The notes under the pieces were generated by a model. The model had not been told where the DNA came from. It saw only the letters and a program-made list of their open reading frames with translations, and did no database searches. The translations under genes and the position numbers were made by a program. Below, piece after piece: positions 1 through 5,350 of a stretch of 6,424 bases of DNA. This DNA comes from Pseudomonadota bacterium (GTDB lineage Bacteria > Pseudomonadota > Alphaproteobacteria > Rhizobiales > Rhizobiaceae): NCBI GenBank assembly GCA_023387775.1, contig JAEWHN010000298.1, positions 1-6,424 of the forward strand, given 5' to 3'. How positions within the stretch are numbered: position 1 is the stretch's first letter; each line of letters opens with the position of its first letter.

Positions 1-559
1 CAATATAGCCATCCTCGTTCGTGACCCTGCCGCCGCCCGCAATGGTCAGCGTGCCGGTGCCGGCCCCTCCGACGTCAAGCCAGCCGGAATTCGCCCAGGT
101 CGAGGCGTTGCCGCTTGCATCCGTGCCGGAGACCGTCACCGCGCCGGTCGAGCCGGCGTTGGCGCCGATAATGCCATGCGTGTTGGTCACCCTGCCGCCG
201 CCCGTGATGGTCAGCATGCCGGTGCCGTTCTCTGCGACATAGAGCCCGGCGGAATTCTCCCAGGTCGAGGCGTTGCCGCTTGCGTCCGTGCCGGAGACCG
301 TTACCGTGCCGGTCGCGCCGGGGTTGGCGCTGATCTGGCCACCCCAGCTGGCGGTGACCTTGCCGCCGCCCGCGATGGTCAACGTGCCGGTGCCGTTGAG
401 GCCGACAGCGAGCCTGCCGGAATTCTCCCAGGTCGAGGCGTTGCCGCTTGCGTCGGTGCCGGAGACCGTCACCGAGCCGATCGAGCCGGCCTCGGCGCCA
501 ATAAAGCCATACGCGTTGGTGACGCTGCCGCCGCCCGCGATATTCAGCGTGCCGGTGCC
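1..559 (-). repeat. Tandem coding repeats of 165-168 bp within the autotransporter-like gene
   Basis: Three full units and the start of a fourth lie at 559-395 (165 bp), 394-227 (168 bp), 226-62 (165 bp) and 61-1. The best conserved block encodes SGNASTW plus flanking residues. On the plus strand it appears around 84-140, 249-305 and 417-473 and is nearly identical at DNA level, including synonymous positions. Each copy carries an EcoRI hexamer at the same place. The half-unit encoding GTGTLTIAGGG is also strongly conserved. DNA-level identity in a coding repeat suggests recent duplication or gene conversion, so copy number may vary. Confidence 0.85.
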
Positions 560-769
560 GACGTCGCCGACAAAGAGGCTCCCCCCGACGAGCCATGTCG
601 GTGACGTCGCTCCGGCTGGTGTCACGTCACCGGAGCCCGTCACCGTTTGCGCCTGCACCGGCTGGGCGCTCGCCCAGAGAATGGCGGCCATCGCTGTGGA
701 GAAATACAATCGGCGATGCCGGGCCGTCGTCGTCCGCCCTGCGCCTGGCGTATCCGTCAGTTGACCCAT
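1..769 (-). CDS. Secreted T5SS/PEP-CTERM-associated repeat protein, probable autotransporter adhesin (N-terminal part)
   Basis: An open frame of 256 codons starts at ATG 769-767 and leaves the window without a stop, so the C-terminus is missing. The start is supported by GGAGG at 781-777, seven bases upstream. Residues 1-20 are basic and Thr-rich, residues 21-35 are hydrophobic, and VQA at 38-40 looks like a signal-peptidase I site before Gln41. The signal peptide has a longer N-region than usual. From residue about 60 the protein is a tandem array of 55-56 residue units. Each unit has GTGTLTIAGGG (near 71, 126, 182, 237) followed by a VTVSGTDASGNASTW block (SGTDASGNASTW at 103, 159, 214). 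This Gly/Thr/Ser-rich beta pattern matches the T5SS/PEP-CTERM-associated repeat known from autotransporter passengers, which form surface beta-solenoids. I infer an outer-membrane or surface adhesin, but the deciding C-terminus (beta-barrel or PEP-CTERM anchor) is not visible. Its function and partner are unknown. Confidence 0.82.
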   Translation of the reverse strand, partial: MGQLTDTPGAGRTTTARHRRLYFSTAMAAILWASAQPVQAQTVTGSGDVTPAGATSPTWLVGGSLFVGDVGTGTLNIAGGGSVTNAYGFIGAEAGSIGSVTVSGTDASGNASTWENSGRLAVGLNGTGTLTIAGGGKVTASWGGQISANPGATGTVTVSGTDASGNASTWENSAGLYVAENGTGMLTITGGGRVTNTHGIIGANAGSTGAVTVSGTDASGNASTWANSGWLDVGGAGTGTLTIAGGGRVTNEDGYI

Positions 770-776
770 GCCCCGT

Positions 777-781
777 CCTCC
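777..781 (-). promoter_or_regulatory. Shine-Dalgarno site of the repeat protein
   Basis: GGAGG on the minus strand lies seven bases before ATG 769. It decides the start in favour of this ATG over the in-frame ATG at residue 27, which would leave only a short hydrophobic stretch without the basic N-region. Confidence 0.65.
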
Positions 782-886
782 ACTTCGGCGCGGGCTCCCT
801 TCGCCCGTCTGAACTGTCGCGCCACGAGGACGTACATGCGGAAAATGAAAGTCGCCCGAAATTCTATTCGTCAAGCAAATAGCAGA

Positions 887-915
887 TGTCTAGATAATCT
901 GATCTTGTTCGTCAA
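887..915 (-). promoter_or_regulatory. Possible sigma-70-type promoter for the repeat protein
   Basis: On the minus strand TTGACG (915-910) is followed after 17 bases by TAGACA (892-887). The -35 element is good and the -10 element is poor, matching about half of the consensus. The element lies in an AT-rich patch of otherwise GC-rich DNA, about 120 bases before the start codon. A second TTGACGAA (874-867) lies 41 bp downstream of the first, and CAGAT/ATCTG arms (883-887, 897-901) lie between them. This could be an alternative promoter or a regulator site. Confidence 0.3.
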
Positions 916-1384
916 TTCAGGGTTTTGCGCCCTGTTTTCTGCCTGCAAAAGGCCCGTTCATCCTTCGCAGTAGCCGCTTGCGGAACTGCCAAAGCTCGTC
1001 AAAAATTGCTGTCGGCGACACGGGTTAAGTCAGCAAGACTTGCGGAAGACCTGGAAACACCGTCAGTTTTGGCGAACAACTTGGTCTGCTGGAGCGCGCG
1101 CGGACGGTGATCACCGGAGTGGCCAGACACGATAGCCGAAAAGTTCGTCAGGCGAGCTTTTCAGCTCACGCGAAACCCGTAGTCAGATTGCGCGGCACCG
1201 GCATTGCCGAACAGCGCCAGGTTTCTCCGACATTGGTCTTCGAAGATGTGCTGTGTGGTCTTGGCCGGCGCCACTGCGCCAACGCCGGGCGCGTCAGGCA
1301 CGGGCTGCATTGAAGGAAAAGAGCAATTTCGGGCGTGCTGGCACCGTTCTGGCGTATTTCCAGCCCGATCAGATTTAAAATGAA

Positions 1385-1401
1385 GAAAAATACAATTTTT
1401 C
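1385..1401 (-). terminator. AT-rich hairpin downstream of tRNA-Phe, possible terminator
   Basis: The minus strand reads GAAAAAT-TGT-ATTTTTC, a perfect 7-bp inverted repeat with a 3-base loop, ten bases after the tRNA CCA end. It is followed by CTTCATTTT. The position fits 3' trimming or termination of the tRNA transcript. The stem is almost all A-T, so it is not a classic intrinsic terminator. Confidence 0.35.
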
Positions 1402-1411
1402 AGGGAGAAAG

Positions 1412-1487
1412 TGGTGCCCAGACGCGGATTCGAACCACGGACACGCGGATTTTCAATCCGCTGCTCTACCAACTGAGCTATCTGGGC
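1412..1487 (-). tRNA. tRNA-Phe (anticodon GAA), CCA encoded
   Basis: The 76-base cloverleaf is complete. The acceptor stem GCCCAGA (1487-1481) pairs with TCTGGGC (1422-1416), followed by discriminator A and encoded CCA (1415-1412). The D arm is GCTC/GAGC around AGTTGGTA. The anticodon stem GCGGA/TCCGC encloses loop TTGAAAA with anticodon GAA at 1454-1452. The T loop is TTCGAAT on a CGTGG/CCGCG stem with one G-U pair. The sequence closely resembles E. coli tRNA-Phe, so the identity is secure. Its 3' end faces the repeat-protein side. Confidence 0.97.
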
Positions 1488-2055
1488 CTGTCATGGAAGG
1501 CGATGTCGCGCTTCGCTTGACGCCGTCAGGTGCTTGGCAACCCCTGAAAGCGGGTGGGTTATAGCATGAGATTTTTGCCTGTCCAGCACCTGAGCGCCGT
1601 TTGTTGAAAGAAATCGGAATTTGTCATCAGGGCGCGGCGCGGCGGCGGCAGAATGCGGTGATGCGTCGTCGAAAATGTCATGAAAACAATGAAAATCGGA
1701 GAGTGCGGTGTTGGGCGTCCGCCAGGAGCGGCGCAGCCGCGGCGTCCGCAACGAGCCCGCTGGACCGGTTTCCGCGCGGGCGGGGCGCATGGAGTTTTCG
1801 CAAGGCGGCTTTGCAGGTGCGGGGCAGGGCCCCGATTCTTTGCGTGCCGGGAGGCAGCGTGGGATCCAGGTTTGCGACGCGCCCGGTGCTGCTTTCTTCT
1901 GCTCCTCATAGCTCGGTCGGGAGCGATGCGTTTAGTGTCCCGTATCAAGCGCCGGCGGATTTCCGAAGTCATCGGCATGCGCTCGCATTGAGGCATCAGC
2001 CCGGCCAGCGAGGGGAAGCTGAGGCGGAGGATGTCGCCCCGGAGAGGAGGAAAGC
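1488..2055. other. Intergenic region between tRNA-Phe and the aspartic protease
   Basis: The region contains the tRNA promoter at 1558-1585. From about 1630 to 2050 it is GC-rich, and several frames stay open by base composition. Their conceptual proteins are Arg/Pro/Ala-rich without domains or ribosome-binding sites. There is a GC-only hairpin at 1820-1834 and smaller ones (for example GCGGC/GCCGC at 1728-1740). I see no obvious terminator for the protease gene and no known RNA family. Confidence 0.6.
1558..1585 (-). promoter_or_regulatory. Promoter of tRNA-Phe
   Basis: On the minus strand TGGACA (1585-1580) is followed after 16 bases by TATAAC (1563-1558). Each hexamer matches five of six positions of the TTGACA/TATAAT consensus. 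Transcription would begin near 1551, giving a 5' leader of roughly 60 bases that RNase P would remove. It is the clearest promoter in the window. Confidence 0.6.
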
Positions 2056-2607
2056 CTACTGCACCATCAGTAGCGTGCCGTTTTGCACCTGGTACTTGCC
2101 GAGACGGTTGAGAAAATTCATGCCGATCAGCGTGCCAGAAAGCGCCCGGTCGTCCATCACCACGGCCTGCACGTTGTCGACGGAAATCTGCCCGATCTGG
2201 AGCCGGTCGATGAGCACGAAAGCCGCGCGCGCGATGCCGTTTGCGGTGTCCACTTTCTGGCTGTAGTCCAGTTGCGACGGCGATATGCCGATGCGCCGGG
2301 CGGTGGAGCGATTGATCGCCACCACGGTGGCCCCGGTGTCGATCATGGCGTTCACGGCGCGCCCGTTCAGCCGGAACTCGGCGGTGAAGTGGCCGCGCGA
2401 ATCGGCGGCGAGCCGCACCTTGCGGCCACCGGTTGCTTCAGGGCGCAGCGAAACCGGCTGCGCGGTTGCAGCCTGCGCCTGCGCGGTCTCGGCGCCGAAG
2501 AGGGGGCCCAGCAGGCGATCGAACGCCTCCCGGTTGGATTCGTACAGCATCGGGAAGGATGCGGAGATTCCCGCGCAGACGGAAAAGATGATCAACTTGC
2601 GAAGCAT
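2056..2607 (-). CDS. Membrane-anchored retropepsin-like aspartic protease (clan AA, TIGR02281-type)
   Basis: The protein has 183 residues. Residues 5-21 are a single hydrophobic segment after MLRK, fitting an uncleaved signal anchor. An Ala/Gln-rich linker (about 39-60) leads to a C-terminal domain (about 63-183) that would lie in the periplasm. The domain carries the catalytic motif MIDTGATVVAIN with Asp90, then TANG (121-124) and the hydrophobic-Gly element LIGMNFLNRL (160-169). These are the hallmarks of single-domain bacterial retropepsin-like proteases, which act as dimers with one Asp from each chain. The length is normal for the short alphaproteobacterial family and its substrate is not known. 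ATG 2607 has only a weak AGGG at 2616-2613, five bases upstream, but it gives the expected N-terminal anchor. The gene follows upp on the same strand after 131 bases, so a separate promoter is plausible, though none stands out. Confidence 0.88.
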   Translation of the reverse strand: MLRKLIIFSVCAGISASFPMLYESNREAFDRLLGPLFGAETAQAQAATAQPVSLRPEATGGRKVRLAADSRGHFTAEFRLNGRAVNAMIDTGATVVAINRSTARRIGISPSQLDYSQKVDTANGIARAAFVLIDRLQIGQISVDNVQAVVMDDRALSGTLIGMNFLNRLGKYQVQNGTLLMVQ

Positions 2608-2638
2608 GGCCGCCCTGGTCTTTTTTGGGCGACCCTAG

Positions 2639-2677
2639 GGGCTTCGCAGTATGGGCGGCCTTAACACCGCGAAGCCC
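2639..2677. repeat. Inverted repeat between upp and the protease gene
   Basis: GGGCTTCGC (2639-2647) and its exact complement GCGAAGCCC (2669-2677) form a 9-bp stem around a 21-base spacer. It lies 62 bases past the upp stop. On the minus strand no T-tract follows. On the plus strand TTTTT comes 7 bases later, but no plus-strand gene needs a terminator here. It could be a transcript 3'-end stabiliser for add-upp mRNA or a regulatory site of the protease gene. Confidence 0.5.
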
Positions 2678-2738
2678 GGCCGACTTTTTGCACCGGTTTC
2701 GCGGCGCGTGCTTAACGGATGGTTACGCCGCGGAAGGA

Positions 2739-3365
2739 CTATTTCGTGCCGTAGAGGCGGTCGCCGGCGTCGCCCAGGCCCGGAAGAATGTAGCCCTTCT
2801 CGTTGAGCTGGCGGTCGATGGCCGCGGTGTAGACCGGCACGTCCGGATGGGCGGTGGTGAAGCGCTCTATGCCTTCGGGCGCGGCCAGCAGGCACAGATA
2901 GCGCATGTTGGTGGCGCCGCGCTCCTTCAGCTTGTCGATGGCCGCGATTGCCGAATTGGCGGTCGCCAGCATCGGGTCGACGACGATGATCAGGCGGTTG
3001 GCGAGGTCGCTCGGTGCCTTGAAGAAATATTCCACCGCCTCGAGCGTTTCGTGGTCGCGGTAGAGGCCGATATGTGCGACACGCGCGGCCGGCACAAGGT
3101 CGAGCAGACCTTCCAGAAGCCCGTTGCCGGCGCGCAGGACCGAGGCGAAGACCAGCTTCTTGCCTTCCAGGATCGGCGCTTCCATCGTCTCGATGGGCGT
3201 CTCGATGGTCTTGGTGGTGAGCTCCAGGTCGCGCGTCACCTCATAGCCGAGCAGCAGCGAGATCTCGCGCAGCAGCCGCCGGAAGCTGGCGGTCGACGTT
3301 TCCTTGTCGCGCATGATGGTGAGCTTGTGCTGGACAAGCGGGTGGTCGACGACGGTGACGCCCAT
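2739..3365 (-). CDS. upp: Uracil phosphoribosyltransferase
   Basis: The enzyme converts uracil and PRPP to UMP and pyrophosphate in cytosolic pyrimidine salvage. The 208-residue protein has the family's usual length (E. coli Upp is also 208) and aligns from end to end by eye. It has the N-terminal HPLVQHKLTIMRD (8-20), the SVLRAGNGLLEG loop (75-86), the PRPP-binding segment VVDPMLATANSA (128-139), and the uracil-binding C-terminus running from YTAAID (179-184) through PGLGDAGDRLYGTK (195-208). The PRPP loop reads ATANSA where E. coli has ATGGS; I believe this is a rhizobial variant rather than a defect. ATG 3365 is preceded by AGGAG at 3379-3375 with a 9-base spacer. The frame stays open far upstream inside add, but that is a shadow. 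The gene lies 101 bases after add on the same strand, suggesting a salvage operon. Confidence 0.96.
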   Translation of the reverse strand: MGVTVVDHPLVQHKLTIMRDKETSTASFRRLLREISLLLGYEVTRDLELTTKTIETPIETMEAPILEGKKLVFASVLRAGNGLLEGLLDLVPAARVAHIGLYRDHETLEAVEYFFKAPSDLANRLIIVVDPMLATANSAIAAIDKLKERGATNMRYLCLLAAPEGIERFTTAHPDVPVYTAAIDRQLNEKGYILPGLGDAGDRLYGTK

Positions 3366-3417
3366 TGGAATTCGCTCCTGAAGGTTCTGCTGCCGACCAA
3401 TATTATCGGTTGCGGCG

Positions 3418-3448
3418 GGCTGGCGAAACCGCCTGCTGCGCGCCAGCC
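3418..3448. repeat. Inverted repeat in the add-upp intercistronic gap
   Basis: GGCTGGCG (3418-3425) and CGCCAGCC (3441-3448) form a perfect 8-bp GC-rich stem with a 15-base loop. On the minus strand it is followed by no T-tract, so it is not a normal terminator. GATAAT at 3407-3402, just downstream on the minus strand, resembles a -10 hexamer, but no good -35 lies at the right distance. Possible roles are mRNA processing or stability between the two salvage genes. Confidence 0.45.
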
Positions 3449-3466
3449 ACAGTTTTGTCGCGCTTC

Positions 3467-4441
3467 TCAGCGCTTGGGCGCGTCGAGCCGGGCGAGAAGC
3501 TGTGCCCTGGTCTTGCGGTCGACGAAGGCGGCCTCGATCGCGGTGCGGGTTACCGCCGCAAGCGCCTTGTCGTTCATGCCGAAATGGGTGGCGGCAATCT
3601 CGTATTCGCGCTTCAGCGTGGTCCAGAAATAGGGCGGGTCGTCGGAGTTGAGCGTCACCTTGCACCCGGCTTCCTGCAGTTTCAGGAACGGGTGGCTGGC
3701 GAAATCGTCGAACACTTTCAGTGCGATGTTGGAACCGGGGCAGCATTCCAGCACCACGCCCTCGTCGGCGATGCGCTTGACAAGGTCCGGATTTTCGATG
3801 GCGCGCACGCCGTGGCCGATGCGTGAGGGGCGGATATGGTCGAGCGCGGCCTTCACGCTCTCCCAGCCGCCGAACTCGCCGGCATGCACGGTGATGCCCA
3901 GCCCCGCTTCGCGCGCGATCTCGAAGGCGCGCACATAGTCTTCCATGTCGCCGTGGCGCTCGTCGCCGGCAACACCGAAGCCCGTCACCAGCGGGTGGTC
4001 GCACTTGGCCGCGAAGCGCGCCGCCGCCTCGATCGATTCGACGCCGAAATGGCGCACGCCGGTCACGATCATGCGGCCTTCGATGCCGGTCTTGTCGCGC
4101 GCGCGCAAAATGCCTTCGCCCAGCGCGTCGGTGTAGGCCTTGGGAGACAGCCCGGCCTTGAGGGCATGATCGGGCGAGGTGAAGACCTCCGAATAGATGG
4201 CGCCATCGCGCGCCAGGCTGGTCAGGTAGTGCTCGGAAAGCTTCGCGTAGTCCTCCTCGGTGCGGAAGAGGTCGGAAGCGACGTCGTAGGCCGCGAGGAA
4301 GCTGGTGAAATCGTGCCAGACGAAGGAGCCGTCGCGGATGACGGAGGAAACGTCCTTGCCGTATTTCTCGGCCTGCTTCAGCACGAGTTCGGGCGCCGCC
4401 GCCCCCTCTATGTGGCAATGCAATTCCGCTTTCACAGGCAT
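3467..4441 (-). CDS. add: Adenosine deaminase (adenine deaminase possible)
   Basis: This zinc-dependent amidohydrolase-fold deaminase converts adenosine (and deoxyadenosine) to inosine plus ammonia in purine salvage. All catalytic elements are present in its 324 residues: AELHCHIEG with metal ligands His8 and His10, VHAGE (185-189) with ligand His186 and catalytic Glu189, RIGHGV with His210, and NSDDPPYF (265-272) with the metal-binding Asp267-Asp268 pair. Length is close to E. coli Add (333). RIGHG is typical of adenosine deaminases, whereas NSDDPxYF also occurs in bacterial adenine deaminases of the same family, so the substrate is inferred. ATG 4441 follows GGAG at 4450-4447 with a 5-base spacer, and the family motif HxH falls at the expected place near the N-terminus. 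It is first of a likely add-upp unit, divergent from ubiE across 119 bases. Confidence 0.9.
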   Translation of the reverse strand: MPVKAELHCHIEGAAAPELVLKQAEKYGKDVSSVIRDGSFVWHDFTSFLAAYDVASDLFRTEEDYAKLSEHYLTSLARDGAIYSEVFTSPDHALKAGLSPKAYTDALGEGILRARDKTGIEGRMIVTGVRHFGVESIEAAARFAAKCDHPLVTGFGVAGDERHGDMEDYVRAFEIAREAGLGITVHAGEFGGWESVKAALDHIRPSRIGHGVRAIENPDLVKRIADEGVVLECCPGSNIALKVFDDFASHPFLKLQEAGCKVTLNSDDPPYFWTTLKREYEIAATHFGMNDKALAAVTRTAIEAAFVDRKTRAQLLARLDAPKR

Positions 4442-4457
4442 GTCGTCTCCCTCTCGC

Positions 4458-4482
4458 AGCCGCGTATCCGAAAAACGCGGCT
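4458..4482. repeat. Inverted repeat in the add leader / add-ubiE divergent region
   Basis: AGCCGCGT (4458-4465) and ACGCGGCT (4475-4482) form a perfect 8-bp stem with a 9-base A-rich loop. It ends only 7 bases before the add Shine-Dalgarno site (4450-4447). It could be a hairpin in the add 5' leader or a dyad operator. It does not match a regulator site I can name. Confidence 0.5.
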
Positions 4483-4560
4483 CTTCACCGCGCCTTAAAC
4501 AATGGCGTCGCCAATCGTGATCGGCTATGGTCCCGCCGGATTTATGGCGGATCGGAAAAA

Positions 4561-5337
4561 ATGTCAGAGCAACGGACCACGGCGGCCGGAGGCATGGAAA
4601 CCTCCTATGGTTTCAAGAGCGTAGACCAGGCCGAGAAGCAGGTCTTGGTCAACGACGTTTTCCACCGCGTCGCCGGCCGTTATGACCTGATGAACGACCT
4701 GATGTCGGCGGGTCTGCATCGCCTGTGGAAGGATGCCATGGTGGCCTGGCTCAACCCGCCCAAGCGGGCGGGTTGGAAGGTGCTGGACGTGGCCGGGGGC
4801 ACCGGCGACATCTCCTTCCGCATAGTCGAGGCCTCGCAGCGGCAGGCCCACGCCACCGTGCTCGACATCAACGGTTCCATGCTGGCTGTTGGCAAGGAGC
4901 GCGCCCAAAAGCGCGGGCTTGCCGCCAACACCGACTTCGTCGAGGCCAATGCCGAGGAACTGCCCTTCGCCGACGAGACCTTCGACGCCTATACGATCGC
5001 CTTCGGCATCCGCAACGTGCCGCGCATCGACGTGGCGCTGTCGGAGGCCTACCGGGTGCTCAAGCCTGGCGGGCGCTTCCTGTGCCTGGAGTTCTCGGAA
5101 GTCGACATGCCGGTGCTCGACAAGGTCTATGAGCAGTGGTCGTTCAACGCCATTCCGCGCATCGGCCAGATGGTGACCGGCGATGGAGAGCCCTACAGCT
5201 ATCTGGTCGAATCGATCCGCAAGTTCCCCAACCAGCCCAATTTCGCCGCGATGATCTCGCGCGCGGGCTTCGACCGTGTGATATACCGAAATTATTCGGG
5301 CGGCATTGCCGCCCTGCATTCCGGCTGGAAGCTTTGA
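4561..5337 (+). CDS. ubiE: Ubiquinone biosynthesis C-methyltransferase UbiE
   Basis: This SAM-dependent methyltransferase adds the ring C-methyl group in ubiquinone synthesis (and to demethylmenaquinol where menaquinone is made). It has 258 residues, near the family's usual 250-260. The UbiE/COQ5 signature YDLMNDLMSAGLHRLWK is at 41-57 and SAM motif I LDVAGGTGD at 75-83. The acidic ribose-binding turn LDIN is at 101-104, NAEELPF at 130-136, and the second signature RVLKPGGRFLCLEFS at 165-179. The C-terminal YLVESIRKFPNQ and HSGWKL ends are intact. ATG 4561 has a weak ribosome-binding site (only GGA-like sequence before an A-run). The in-frame ATG 4594 has GGAGG just one base away, too close to serve. 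Rhizobial UbiE proteins, as I recall them, begin like the longer form. ubiB follows after 13 bases, so the two are probably co-transcribed. Confidence 0.96.
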   Translation: MSEQRTTAAGGMETSYGFKSVDQAEKQVLVNDVFHRVAGRYDLMNDLMSAGLHRLWKDAMVAWLNPPKRAGWKVLDVAGGTGDISFRIVEASQRQAHATVLDINGSMLAVGKERAQKRGLAANTDFVEANAEELPFADETFDAYTIAFGIRNVPRIDVALSEAYRVLKPGGRFLCLEFSEVDMPVLDKVYEQWSFNAIPRIGQMVTGDGEPYSYLVESIRKFPNQPNFAAMISRAGFDRVIYRNYSGGIAALHSGWKL

Positions 5338-5350
5338 CGGGCGCCTGCGG

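Larger units (their letters stand above)
770..1411. other. Intergenic region without a credible gene
   Basis: Both strands were read. Short open frames exist but have no ribosome-binding site, no recognisable domain and no repeats. One of them reads straight through the tRNA. The stretch holds the Shine-Dalgarno site and possible promoter of the repeat protein. It also has a weak hairpin CAGGG/CCCTG (918-922, 930-934) followed by TTTT on the plus strand, and an AT-rich hairpin at 1385-1401. About 935-1380 shows nothing I can interpret. It could be the remains of decayed genes, but I recognise no fragment. Confidence 0.6.

Noticed and set aside
1..559. The regular repeats as a CRISPR array
   Set aside because: Units are 165-168 bp with no short spacer pattern, keep a single reading frame and encode a known protein repeat.
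75..604. Long open frames on both strands across the repeat region
   Set aside because: They are alternative readings of the repeated DNA. Only the minus frame starting at 769 gives a signal peptide and a recognisable beta-repeat, with a ribosome-binding site.
918..938. CAGGG/CCCTG hairpin followed by TTTT as an intrinsic terminator
   Set aside because: The stem is only 5 bp with a 7-base loop, and no plus-strand gene precedes it. I mention it within the intergenic entry but do not call it.
1161..1472. A 103-codon minus-strand frame upstream of the repeat gene
   Set aside because: It begins inside tRNA-Phe, which yields the familiar false peptide from a tRNA. Its later in-frame ATG has no ribosome-binding site and the product shows no domain.
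1559..1996. A 145-codon minus-strand frame and overlapping plus-strand frames between tRNA-Phe and the protease
   Set aside because: The products are Arg/Pro-rich without domains, the reading covers the tRNA promoter, and no convincing ribosome-binding site is present. They fit GC-driven open frames.
2625..3632. A 335-codon plus-strand frame opposite upp
   Set aside because: It is antisense to upp and the end of add, and its open length follows from their codon bias. No family resemblance was seen.
2739..4418. A 559-codon minus-strand frame that ends as Upp and could suggest a fusion protein
   Set aside because: The upstream 351 codons are an Arg-rich shadow of add in another frame. The true upp start has a good Shine-Dalgarno site and the family's normal N-terminus.
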